This document shows positions 46,589 through 55,454 of a stretch of 64,000 bases of DNA, in pieces. A program made the position numbers and the translations under genes. Below the pieces are notes generated by a model, which saw only the letters and a list, made by a program, of their open reading frames with translations, searched no databases and had not been told where the DNA came from. Origin of the DNA: Hoylesella pleuritidis JCM 14110 (GTDB lineage Bacteria > Bacteroidota > Bacteroidia > Bacteroidales > Bacteroidaceae); the NCBI RefSeq assembly GCF_000613725.1, contig NZ_BAJN01000009.1, positions 51,624 through 115,623 on the forward strand. The letters are read 5' to 3'. The number at the start of each line of letters is the position of its first letter. Within the stretch, counting starts at the first letter, position 1.

Positions 46589-48020
46589 CGGAGGAGGTAT
46601 TGCACAATGAGTGTTACGTTATAAACCAAAAGCGAACCGGCAAGACACGCCATAATGCCACGTAAAAGTATGCGTTTTCGTCCCTGTAAAGTTTTAAACA
46701 GAAAACCCGTTGTTATTGTCGGGACAAACGCCCAATGCGGAGTCATAATGTAAACTTCATTGATTCCGAAGCCGATCAACAGATGAAGCAGTAGGTCGAA
46801 ACCGAAAAACGAGAGGCTCATCCACATCAATCGGCTTCTGCGTCCGCACCAAATACCGCACAGAAAGAGGCAGATAATCAGCCTTCGGCGATATAGGGCA
46901 GGGCCGAACGATAACGAACGATGACCGGTCGGCCTGCAAGTGTGTCTTCAAGGAGATGTTCTCGGTGTAGGATAAACGACTCGCCGAAGAGATTTTCGAT
47001 GCAAGTGGTGCCCCGCGAAGTGCTGATGTCGCTCCAATTTAGGAACTCTACTTGTGCGATGGGTGTTCCTTTGTGTGCTACATTGGGCTCTTGCTGCTGC
47101 TTTTGATAGGCTTCTAAGGCGCGAAGTCGCATCACCGAGTCGACGATTGCAGCGATTTGGACTGAGTCTTTCAGCTCATTCGCTGTTTGATAGGCCTGAA
47201 ACAGTTTCGCACGTTGTCGTTTTTCGCTTCGTACTTTGAATGCTTCACGTCGTTCGTTTTTAGGCTTTTCAAATGTGTCGAACTCCCATTGAGCGAACAC
47301 CCCGAGTCCGATAACGGGAAGAATGACGGCCGGAAGCAGAAACGAAGGCTTGAAAAAGCGGCGGCGATTGGTGAAAAGTGCGGCAAGAAACACCTTTATG
47401 CCGTTGGTGAGCGATATGCCCGCAGTGAGCAGAAAGAGGCCAACGGTTTGCCATCGGGTCAACGGTCGGCCTGCCATTTGTCGTCTTCCGTTGACGTAAA
47501 GGGTGAAGATCAGTATGAACATCGATAAGATGAAATGGTCGGGAACAATCGAAGCGACCAACACATAAGCAAAAGAAAAGGTGAGAAAAGCGAGCAATAG
47601 CGCATCGACTTGCGGCAAACCGATAAGTTCTTTGAAGATTCTTAACAGAAAAATAAAGGTATAAAGTGTGCAGAAAAGCAGCAAAACGGCCACAACGAAT
47701 TGTACGCAGTTAAGACCGGTAAGCGTTATTAAACCTTGATTGAGCCCGTAAACAGGGTACATCAAGAATGCCAACAGCGGATGTCGGTATATGTTATAGC
47801 CCGTGGTCCACTGTGAAACGACTTCATAAGTCAACGGATCGTAACCTGAAATGTGGAAAGTCTGAATAAAAAAAGCCCGATAATTCTTATGAAATAAGGT
47901 GAATTGGGTTGCGTACTTGTGAATAACAAGCGCGTTTAAAACGGTGAAGAGTACGATGAGCAGCAGTGCAGGCCATCGCTCTTCTCGGTGAATTTGAAAA
48001 AGACGGAGGATTTTTCGCAT
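46585..48020 (-). CDS. DUF6080 polytopic membrane protein, GT-C-like (copy 2, frame broken once)
   Basis: A paralogue of the preceding protein, about 478 residues when joined. Shared marks: SGYDPLTYEVVSQW and RHPLLAFLMYP in the first outer loop, IVPDHFILSMFILIFTLYV, ENLFGESFILHREHLLEDT, and FGINEVYIMTPHWAF near the C-terminus. Its soluble loop is longer and Lys/Glu/Gln-rich. Near 46881 one C of GGC-CTG is missing, which otherwise ends the protein at IAEG. Retention of two diverged copies side by side suggests two acceptors or two linkages. GtrA lies 4 nt upstream. Confidence 0.83.
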
Positions 48021-48024
48021 CGTT

Positions 48025-48462
48025 TCAATGTTTTAAAAAGAATCGCACCAAGATGAAATTGACCGGTACGCAGATGCAGAACATCGGAACAGGAGCCCAT
48101 TGTCGGCTTATGCCCAACCATAGAAAGAGGTTTAATGTGCCTATTTGCAACAGGTAATTGATTACGTGCGACAGGACGAAACCGGCCCCGCGGCGAGCGT
48201 TTGCTTTCACTCTGAATGTGTAATGGGTGCTTGCCAGAAAGTTGAAAACAAAGCTAATGGCATAGCCGATGCTCATAGCTACGGTGGAATATAGTTGTAT
48301 TTGCGCTGCCGAAGCTTTGTTTGGGATGAATAAAATCAATGCACTGTAAATGCCATATTGCAACAGTGTGGCTATAATTCCGACGATAACGAAGCGTAAA
48401 ACCTCGCCCATCTGGTGTCGTTTGGTCTCATCTAAACGGGCGAAAGTATCCTTGATCTGCAT
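48025..48462 (-). CDS. GtrA-like membrane protein
   Basis: A 145-residue protein with four membrane helices of the GtrA/DPMS family (RFVIVGIIATLLQYGIYSAL; GYAISFVFNFLASTHYTF). GtrA-type proteins are linked to flipping of polyprenyl-phosphate sugars; mycobacterial Rv3789 is a member found near decaprenylphosphoryl-arabinose genes. The start at 48462 makes it overlap the HAD gene by 35 nt; a second Met (MGEVLRFVIVG, 48411) would remove the overlap. It lies 4 nt before the second DUF6080 gene. Confidence 0.87.
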   Translation of the reverse strand: MQIKDTFARLDETKRHQMGEVLRFVIVGIIATLLQYGIYSALILFIPNKASAAQIQLYSTVAMSIGYAISFVFNFLASTHYTFRVKANARRGAGFVLSHVINYLLQIGTLNLFLWLGISRQWAPVPMFCICVPVNFILVRFFLKH

Positions 48463-49024
48463 AGTTTAACATCTCTTTGTCGCCCCGACTGTCGCCATGG
48501 GCAATGAGTTTGTATTGTTCTCGATAGGGTAAGAGGGCCTGAATGCGTCGCACTTTCTCTGCTCCGTAACAGTTGGGAGTGCTGAATCGGCCCGTAACCA
48601 ACCCGTTTTCGACTTCAATTTGCGTGCCGATGACCGTCACATTAGGCACGTCTCGAAAGAAGGGAAGTACCCAGCGGTCGACGCTTGCACTGACAATGAA
48701 AATTCGGTAACCGTTAGATGCAACCTCATTAACGGCTTTTCGCGCTGCATCTAACAGCAAATCGGCACGCGAAAGACCGTATTTCGCACAGAGATCATCA
48801 AACACTCGGATGCTCATTCCTTGAAAGAAGTGTGTAAAGAGACGCTCTTTCGCCCGACCATTAGCGTATAATCGCAGTTTCATCAGTATTAATAACGGGC
48901 TGAATAATAGTAATCCACAGTATAACGAGCGACTTCCGCACGTGTAGCGAATGAAATCTAAGAATGAGTCTTGCCGTGTCAGCGTGCCGTCAAAATCGTA
49001 TATATAAATTTGTTCTTTCATCAC
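48428..49024 (-). CDS. HAD-IB phosphatase, phosphoserine phosphatase-like
   Basis: A 198-residue HAD enzyme. Motif I YDFDGTLTRQDS holds the nucleophile Asp and the acid/base Asp; motif II is IVSASVD; motif III/IV is AHGDSRGDKEML. It ends in the family-typical YFRPFR. Next to a DPPR-synthase-like UbiA gene, it fits the phosphatase that removes the 5-phosphate of lipid-linked phosphoribose. Codons for AARKAVNEVASNGYR (plus strand 48707-48757) contain TTAACGGCTTTTCGC, a word of the intergenic repeats. Confidence 0.87.
   Translation of the reverse strand: MMKEQIYIYDFDGTLTRQDSFLDFIRYTCGSRSLYCGLLLFSPLLILMKLRLYANGRAKERLFTHFFQGMSIRVFDDLCAKYGLSRADLLLDAARKAVNEVASNGYRIFIVSASVDRWVLPFFRDVPNVTVIGTQIEVENGLVTGRFSTPNCYGAEKVRRIQALLPYREQYKLIAHGDSRGDKEMLNYADQGYFRPFR
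48707..48757. repeat. repeat-like words inside the HAD gene
   Basis: Plus strand GTAACCGTTAGATGCAACCT, then CATTAACGGCTTTTCGCGCT and GCATCTAACAG. The 15-mer TTAACGGCTTTTCGC is shared exactly with copies B (reverse complement) and C. It is translated in frame. Confidence 0.45.
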
Positions 49025-49065
49025 TTACAAAAACTACTGTATCTACTACACTTACCAAACCTACT

Positions 49066-49944
49066 TCACAACAAATAAATCAACACAAAAAAACTCACGC
49101 TCCAACCCAAAACGATGAGTTGTGTAAAGCGGTCGTGCAGGATGACTTGTGTTGGATCGCCGCTCTTTCCATCGACAACGGCCAGCTGGATGTACCTTAA
49201 CAGTCCCACCAACACAAATACACTGGTGAGGTAAAGATAACGTGTGTGAAGTCTGCTTACCACTTCCGGTGACACCGTATACATCACATAGCATACCAAA
49301 GTGACCGAAGCCGTAATGGTGATAGCCTGATTAATGAACGTAAGATTATATCGACTGGTGTTCATTCGCGGTGGTTCGCCTGTCTGATTCATTCTAATCA
49401 CATCGTCGCGACGCTTAGCGAAAGAGAGAAAGAGCGTTAATAGGAAGGTCATCAGCACCAACCAGTTGCTGAGAGCGATGTCGGTAGCCTCGCCACCGGC
49501 CAGAATTCGTAAGACGAAACCGAATGCAACAATGCACACATCGATGATGGCGTAACGTTTCAAAACCTTACAATAGGCGATATTCAGCAACAAATAGCCC
49601 AGCAAAACGCTGCCGACACGCCAACGATTAGGACCGAGACTCAGCACTAAAACAACTGAGCCGGCCGTGAGTAATGCCATCATCACATATGCTTGGAGTA
49701 TACTGACAGCACCGGAAGCAATCGGGCGGTGGCATTTTACGGGATGTTTGCGGTCGACTTCTATGTCGATGACATCGTTAAAGCAATAAATAGCCGAGGC
49801 AATCAGGCTGAAAGCACAGAACGTAATGGCACAAGTCGTGATGTCATGCACGTTTAACAGACTGCCGCCAAAGAACATCGGGATGAACACAAAAGCGTTT
49901 TTAATCCATTGTTGAGGCCTGATCAGGCGAAAGATTTGTTTCAT
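49066..49944 (-). CDS. UbiA prenyltransferase, decaprenyl-phosphate phosphoribosyltransferase-like
   Basis: A 292-residue polytopic enzyme. The first Asp-rich motif NDVIDIEVDRKHPVKCHRPI, with its downstream RPIASG, is the form found in decaprenyl-phosphate phosphoribosyltransferases (Rv3806c type), which join PRPP to a polyprenyl phosphate, rather than in quinone or haem prenyltransferases. The second motif region is FAKRRDDVIRMNQ. The start at MKQIFRLIRPQQWIKN is set by the ATGA overlap with the acyltransferase stop upstream. A 41-nt low-complexity gap separates it from the HAD gene. Confidence 0.88.
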   Translation of the reverse strand: MKQIFRLIRPQQWIKNAFVFIPMFFGGSLLNVHDITTCAITFCAFSLIASAIYCFNDVIDIEVDRKHPVKCHRPIASGAVSILQAYVMMALLTAGSVVLVLSLGPNRWRVGSVLLGYLLLNIAYCKVLKRYAIIDVCIVAFGFVLRILAGGEATDIALSNWLVLMTFLLTLFLSFAKRRDDVIRMNQTGEPPRMNTSRYNLTFINQAITITASVTLVCYVMYTVSPEVVSRLHTRYLYLTSVFVLVGLLRYIQLAVVDGKSGDPTQVILHDRFTQLIVLGWSVSFFVLIYLL

Positions 49945-50966
49945 TTTGCGAGTTTTCTTTCTATCAAACGTACCGTCTGATGCAGCAACCAAGCTGCCGG
50001 CAACGTGATTCCCACACAGACAAAGAAGGTGGGCCAATAGCCCAAATGCCATTTCTCGATATATGCCAAAACAAAGTTGAGGTGGAGAAGATAGGCTTCT
50101 AAGCTGAGTGCTCCTATGAAACGGCACGTCTGATTGAACCATTCGGGGGTGTGACAAAGCACTCTATTGAGGATGAAAATGGCTGTAACGGTGAGCGGAA
50201 TATACAACATCCGCTCCACATAAAGTGGGAATTGGCCGTGCAATTGCTGTTCGAGGAAGACAGAAGCACATAGAGCCATCGTGAATATAAGGACTATCAG
50301 CCAGATGGAAGCACCGTCCATCGTAGCTTGTCGACGCACCATCTCACCGCAGTTGATGCCGATAAAGAAAATGGGCAGCCTGCTCCAGAAGATCTCCAAA
50401 TGGCCCACGAGATCGTGAATGGGCGTTACCCACTGCACGAGTATGCACCACATAATCATCACTACGGGTAACCAGCGATATATCGGATGCTTAATAATAA
50501 GTTGCATATAGGCCGGTGCGACTGTGTAAAGCATCATTATGGCGGGTATATACCAAAAAGTGAGTTCGCCGTTGAGCCAAAAATCCCAGTTGATAGTAAT
50601 GTCGCCGACAGTGTCTGATAGGCTTTGGCTATGTCCCTCGCCGTGAATGAAATCGGGAATGTAGTACAAACAGGCCACGATCAGCCAAGCGGGATAGATG
50701 CGGAGATAGCGACGGGCAAAGAAATACGTGATAGACGGATGCTGAGTCCACGCAAACCAGAGTCCCACTCCGCTCAAAAAGAGAAATATATCGACACCTA
50801 TGTTGCCCATCCTACGTAGTCCGAAGAATGCATCCGACTGTGGAAGGGATATGTGAAAGAGGATAATGAAGAGCATCGCAATGCCCATCAACTCGCCGCG
50901 AAACCTGCTGATATTATGCAGTTCGATGTCTTCGATCTTCCATTTCATTTCTTTGCGTATGCTCAC
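49941..50966 (-). CDS. acyltransferase family 3 (OafA-like) membrane protein
   Basis: A 341-residue protein with about ten membrane helices. The catalytic-region motif of acyltransferase family 3 appears as ELMGIAMLFIILFHISLP, with the His, and the R-x-R type motif as FFARRYLRIYPAWLIV. It would transfer an acetyl or other acyl group to a surface sugar. Start and stop both overlap neighbours by 4 nt, so it is in the same operon as the second acyltransferase and UbiA. Confidence 0.88.
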   Translation of the reverse strand: MSIRKEMKWKIEDIELHNISRFRGELMGIAMLFIILFHISLPQSDAFFGLRRMGNIGVDIFLFLSGVGLWFAWTQHPSITYFFARRYLRIYPAWLIVACLYYIPDFIHGEGHSQSLSDTVGDITINWDFWLNGELTFWYIPAIMMLYTVAPAYMQLIIKHPIYRWLPVVMIMWCILVQWVTPIHDLVGHLEIFWSRLPIFFIGINCGEMVRRQATMDGASIWLIVLIFTMALCASVFLEQQLHGQFPLYVERMLYIPLTVTAIFILNRVLCHTPEWFNQTCRFIGALSLEAYLLHLNFVLAYIEKWHLGYWPTFFVCVGITLPAAWLLHQTVRLIERKLAK

Positions 50967-52056
50967 AGTTTAGGATTGGAAATTCGTTTTATCAATGCTC
51001 GGAATAGCCACGCTATCGAAACGGAGGCGATGAGATAGAGCAACAGTCCCGAATAAACGTCGCCTCGGTGACTCATCGGTATGAAAATCTTGCGCGTAAT
51101 GGGGTGGCATACGAAGAGAGCTGCGGATATTCCGCCCATCCACGACAGCGGATCAGTCAGCCATCGGGGTAAAAATCGGATACCGCTCACAGCAAATGCA
51201 CAGACGAACAGTGGCACCCAAAACCACGATTGATAATTGATGCTGAAACTGACAACCGCCACCGACGACAGAATAAGAATTGTCCACAGTGCCACTGACG
51301 GCCAAGGGCGTTCCCATCGGGCATAAAGCAGGCCTGCACCGAATGGTAATACGCCGCCGATGAAGTTATATCGCAGGCGGTTCAGCGTCTCTCCGTCGGG
51401 CTGACAACCTGTTTGCAATAACCAGCAAATGGCTATCAAAGCCACTGTAAAGCCCCAATGACGACGGTAAAGCAGCAGTCTGTACACGCAATAGAGTTGC
51501 AACATTAGTCCGAAAAACCAATAGGGTCCCGGCCAAATCACTTTATCAGGATGGGGGAAGAGATTACTTATCATCGCGAGTTGTGCCAAAACGTTCCCGA
51601 ATTGATAGTGGAATGTGCCTGGGGTAATGCTGTCTACAATCGTAAAAGCCACAAATCCTACCATCATTAATTTGAAGAGCTTGAGGAAGTGGGGATAGAT
51701 GAAAGAGTCTCCCCAAGACTCTACCAAGGAGTGGAGACGTTTTTTAGAGGATGTCTCTTGGTTCTTTTCCCCTCCTTCGGAGAGATTAGGGAGATCATTT
51801 CATACTTTCTCACTAATCCGTAAGCACTGAGAAAGAGGAAGATAGGGACTCCGTAATGGCCGAAAAATGATAAGAGATGGAGTGGGAAATAAAGATCGGG
51901 ATGCTGAACGACCTGTATCAGTTGTGTTACATTGTATCGGGAAAACGTGTATTCATTTTCTTTTACGATGGGACTGAGCCAATGACAGTAGTTGTGTAAT
52001 ACAATGCCGAGGATTGCCAAACCGCGAAGTGCTGCACATTGAGGGCGAGTAAGCAT
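50963..52056 (-). CDS. acyltransferase family 3 with REP-derived insert (frame broken once)
   Basis: A second OafA-like membrane protein, about 365 residues when joined. It starts at MLTRPQCAALRGLAILGIVL; the catalytic His is in VLHNYCHW, and GVPIFLFLSAYGLVRKYE follows. Directly after that, about 30 residues (ISLISPKEGKRTKRHPLKNV and on) are encoded by two REP-like palindromes at 51718-51797. The frame breaks within the second palindrome: its usual CTCCTTTGG reads CTCCTTGG near 51726, and adding the T joins the insert to FIYPHFLKLFKLMMVGFV. The insert lies in a cytoplasmic loop, so the protein may still work. Confidence 0.8.
51718..51797. repeat. REP-like palindromes inserted in an acyltransferase gene
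   Basis: On the minus strand AATCTCTCCGAAGGAGGGG and GTCTCCACTCCTTGG ... TTGGGGAGAC. They belong to the CTCC-TTY-GGAG group also seen near 17.5, 52.07 and 52.2 kb. Comparison with other acyltransferases of this family would leave this loop out. Confidence 0.6.
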
Positions 52057-52062
52057 GCCGGT

Positions 52063-52095
52063 TTCCCCTTTCCCCTCCGAAAGAGGAGTGATTTT
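52063..52095. repeat. REP-like palindrome upstream of an acyltransferase start
   Basis: CCCCTTTCCCCTCCGAAAGAGG lies just upstream of the start codon at 52056. A longer frame from 52152 would translate it as TPLSEGKGETG, which looks like readthrough of repeat DNA and not of protein. Confidence 0.5.
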
Positions 52096-52170
52096 TGCAG
52101 TGTTGGGACAGGCTTGCACGTTATCGGGTTGCTTATTTTTATAGTCTTCCACTTACTTTATTATATGTAG

Positions 52171-52285
52171 GTTTATCATTAATGTGCGTTCCCTTCTCTT
52201 TTGGAGAGAATCGGTTGGGCTTGTATTTGCATATCCATTTACCACTAATGCACGTTCTCCACTCCTTTGGAGGGGGTGAGAGAGG
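52171..52285. repeat. tandem pair of REP-like units
   Basis: Two related units of about 49 nt (52171-52219 and 52237-52285). Unit 1 begins GTTTATCATTAATGTGCGTT and holds CTCTTTTGGAGAG; unit 2 begins ATTTACCACTAATGCACGTT and holds CTCCTTTGGAGGG. Unit 2 covers the stop codon of the sulfatase-fold gene, so the last residues of that protein (SLTPSKGVENVH) are repeat-encoded. Confidence 0.7.
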
Positions 52286-54125
52286 CCGCTGTTTGAGACC
52301 TGAGTTTATCGTAATCCACGCGCCCTTTGAGCAGTCTCGGGCGACGTTCGTCATACTTCGGCGAGAGTATATTGTATTGTTCGTGATAGGCCGGGGCGTG
52401 AATGCCTGCGAGATAAAGCAACAAATGGGGAACGGCATCGGTCATCAGGCGACGCCGACGGGCCATAACAATTTTGCGAAAGACTTCGGGATGGTGTACG
52501 GCATACTTGTGTGAACACCAGATCCAGAACGGAATCTCAAACTCATAGCGTGCCAAATCGTAATCGATCTGTGCCGAATGATTGCGACAAATGAAGCCGC
52601 GCATCCCCTCGTAACACTCTTCGCCGTGGTCGGGCATATAGATTACGACGGCATCTTGATGTTCGAAGCGACGGCAGATTTGGTCAACAATTGAGTCGTT
52701 ATATAACACAGCATTGTCATAATCAGCCAAAACGCGTTTTTGTCGATTGTTCAATTCGGGCCGTTTCGCATCATAATCCTCTGTATGAAAGCGTCGGCGG
52801 TCGCTCGGGAACCGTGTCCGATAGTTTACGTGTTGTCCGATTAAATGAAAAATAATCAGATTATGCTCGCCGTTTTGCACTTTTAAGCGTTCGTAATCAC
52901 GCAAGAGTCCGTCGTCATAAGCGTGCAGCGAGTCGTTGCGCGTGTCGAATTGCGCCTTGCTCAATGTAGGATTGTTCAAGAAGAAGCCGCCGCTGAAATC
53001 GTAAACGGCCTCTTTTGCCTTGGGTAGAAACTGATTGGTGAGGAATGTTACGTGGTAACCCGCCTTGCGGAATAGCTCTGGGAACAAGGGATAATCACAC
53101 CATTCGTGGGCTTGTCCGATAACGTGCGTCGAGAAAACGTTCTTAAATACGAAGCTCGTTAAGTTCCAAGGAGACACCACATCTGTGTATTTTACGAGCC
53201 GTCCTGAGACTTCGCGCTTTACTTGTCGGGGTGTTGTGGGCATAAAATAACCGTATTGCTGCGAGTGAAGACGGCCGTAACTCTCACCGATAATCAATAT
53301 GATATTCGGTGAACGATAGCTACAGCTGTCTACTTTTGCCTTATTCGCGGCTGCAATCAACTTCTTGATTTGCTGCGAAGCCAATGAGTTGGCATAGAGA
53401 CTGAATACCAATCTACTGATGGGGGTATAGAGAATAGCGTGATCTTTCTCGGTCAATGTATGCTCGACGGCGCCTATCGTTCCGGCCGACATCAGTTTCC
53501 AAGTGGCCGACTTGTTGTGAGCCGTTACGGCAATGCCGTAAATCAGCAGTGCTATACAAAGCAAACCGACTGCTGGTTGATACCTCCCAAGCCTGTTGTG
53601 CAACCGTTGTCGGTAGGCTTTCAGGAAGATTTTCGCGCGATAAGAAAGATATTTTTGCAGTCGTGGTATAAATATTTTGGCTATGTGCAAAAGTATCAAC
53701 AGCACGATAAAGCCTACCGGAGAGAAGAGAAGATCAGGTGAAAGATAAGTTTGGAGGAACTCACTTGCCTCGCGACCGTCGGTTTCTCCCACGAGCAGAA
53801 GCATTGTCGGTGTGATGGTCGAGTCGAATTTGACGAAGCAATAAACGTCTATTATAGCTGTCGAATAAAGAATCAGATAGAGCAAAGCCTTTATCCACAA
53901 TCGCACTCGATGCGGAATGAGTGCCAACAACACACAGACGGCATACAAATCGACGAAAAGCTCGGTGTAAGTATGCTCATAAAGGTGCGCCCCTCGCGTA
54001 TTCGGGACAGTGAGCCAAGCACAAATCACCCCCAATGCGTACATAAATGCGAAGAACGCCGCATTGATGTGCACGGGGTAAAAAGCCCAACTGAAAATTC
54101 GTCCCACCCAAGCCAGGATCTTCAT
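52245..54125 (-). CDS. EptA-like phosphoethanolamine transferase, sulfatase fold
   Basis: A 626-residue protein: five membrane helices in residues about 10-220, then a periplasmic alkaline-phosphatase/sulfatase-fold domain. The metal site begins PNIILIIGESYGRLHSQQYG; the nucleophile Thr is in VSPWNLTSF; metal-binding DH is in VIYMPDHGEECYEG; and His in HLIGQHVNY. This layout fits EptA/CptA-type enzymes that add phosphoethanolamine to lipid A or core sugars. It has its own -7 element at 54145-54152. The C-terminal 12 residues come from a REP-like repeat. Confidence 0.9.
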   Translation of the reverse strand: MKILAWVGRIFSWAFYPVHINAAFFAFMYALGVICAWLTVPNTRGAHLYEHTYTELFVDLYAVCVLLALIPHRVRLWIKALLYLILYSTAIIDVYCFVKFDSTITPTMLLLVGETDGREASEFLQTYLSPDLLFSPVGFIVLLILLHIAKIFIPRLQKYLSYRAKIFLKAYRQRLHNRLGRYQPAVGLLCIALLIYGIAVTAHNKSATWKLMSAGTIGAVEHTLTEKDHAILYTPISRLVFSLYANSLASQQIKKLIAAANKAKVDSCSYRSPNIILIIGESYGRLHSQQYGYFMPTTPRQVKREVSGRLVKYTDVVSPWNLTSFVFKNVFSTHVIGQAHEWCDYPLFPELFRKAGYHVTFLTNQFLPKAKEAVYDFSGGFFLNNPTLSKAQFDTRNDSLHAYDDGLLRDYERLKVQNGEHNLIIFHLIGQHVNYRTRFPSDRRRFHTEDYDAKRPELNNRQKRVLADYDNAVLYNDSIVDQICRRFEHQDAVVIYMPDHGEECYEGMRGFICRNHSAQIDYDLARYEFEIPFWIWCSHKYAVHHPEVFRKIVMARRRRLMTDAVPHLLLYLAGIHAPAYHEQYNILSPKYDERRPRLLKGRVDYDKLRSQTAASLTPSKGVENVH

Positions 54126-54144
54126 CTATGCTTTTATTTTTCTG

Positions 54145-54152
54145 CAAATGTA
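54145..54152 (-). promoter_or_regulatory. promoter -7 element of the EptA-like gene
   Basis: Minus strand TACATTTG, a full TAnnTTTG match, 20 nt upstream of the start at 54125. Confidence 0.65.
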
Positions 54153-54229
54153 CGCCTTTTTTAGCTTACAAGCAATAATTCGGTCTGAAATTTGCGGCTG
54201 CTCGTCCACATCTCCTGTTGATTCGCTCT

Positions 54230-55060
54230 ACAATGCATGTTTCACGGTTACTCTGGGGTTGGTTCCTTTCGTGATTGGACGATGTGTATTTCAATTATGT
54301 TGCACGGCCCGGCCACGAAGGTGTGTACCCCGCTCCTAACGGATTGGATACCTATTAACGCACACTCACTAACCATCGTTACGATTCGGTCAAAGGACCG
54401 TTCATTTCGCTGTATAAAACCGATGGAAAACTGTTTATCAAACTTCCGCCCACTTCTTTGGGGCGGGATATGCTCATCGGTGTCTAACCCGCAAATAGGC
54501 GAGTTGGGATTCAAAAACACGAGCTTAGTGCATATCCGATTTGTCGGGAAAGACAGTTCGGTGGTGATGTAGGTGGTCAACTCTGAACTCCTTACCACGA
54601 CTATCAATGCACGTGCTGTGGCCAATGCCAAGCTTAATTACGACAATCTCGACTTTCAGAGTTGCCAGGATTGAGCGGTCATCCGTATCGAATGCTGGCC
54701 TGAGACCTGCAAGCGATGGCGATGGGAGCTGTTCACCGCCTGGCCATTTCTATTATTTAGACTCTACTTCTTACGCCCCGATGATCTATTGTGAAGACGT
54801 TTATCAAGATGTTTTCCGGAAAACACTGGCCGGCGACGAGTCACTTACAGAGACGGACATCACAATGCAGCGCCTGTATGTAGGTCTGTTGAAGTCGGGG
54901 TGAATGATGTCTATATCAGCAATGTTCGCGGTCTGCATTCGGCGGTTGACGATTGTGCGTTTTTTACTTTGGGCGCGGTTATGGAGAACCCGAATCGATG
55001 TGGACAGTTACCATCGACCGCACGTTTGAGTTTATCCTGCACTATGCGTAGCAGTTAAAA
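54230..55060 (+). pseudogene. heavily decayed gene remnant, possibly DUF5117/DUF5118 metalloprotease
   Basis: No frame stays open, but coding-like pieces line up in different frames: PFISLYKTDGKLFIKLPPTS with LGRDMLIG, LVHIRFVGKDSSVVM, and INARAVANAKLNYDN. The first pieces resemble the N-terminal DUF5118 part of Bacteroidota zinc metalloproteases (for example a phrase like VYFEIPTQLLGREMLLG). Later pieces (RLYVGLLKSG, NDVYISNVRGL, TVTIDRTFEFILHYA) I cannot place. The number of stops and shifts here far exceeds that of the other broken frames in the window, so this one is true decay. Confidence 0.5.
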
Positions 55061-55214
55061 ATCCTGTCTGCACGTATCAAGAAAACCTGAAATGCAGACC
55101 TGCGTATCCATTACACACTTCTGCAAAGGCGCCTGGTGCGGTATCTGAGTCCCTAATGGAGTCGAGGTTTGATAAATAGGAAGTCGCTAATGGCATTATA
55201 TATAAGTAGATAAA

Positions 55215-55276
55215 AGTACAAAAGTATAAGGGTAGAAATAAGGCACACCTTTAACTCTTGTACTTTTTTCTTTTGA
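55215..55276. terminator. possible bidirectional terminator
   Basis: AAAAGTACAAAAGT (about 55215) can pair with ACTCTTGTACTTTT (about 55256-55269), followed by TTTCTTTT. It lies downstream of the acyltransferase gene (minus) and of the decayed remnant (plus). The rest of 55060-55454 is A/T-rich with no gene seen. Confidence 0.45.
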
Positions 55277-55454
55277 GTGGGACTTAATTTACGAATTATA
55301 AGTGTTTGAGAGTTTAGTAATTCGTGAAATTATCGTGATAGTTCGTAGTAAAATATAAAGAATTATAAATAATAATTGCTATTATGATCATTGTGATTCC
55401 ACAATGTCAAAAAGGGAGATAATCCCCATTATAATCCTTATTCTATAATCTCGA

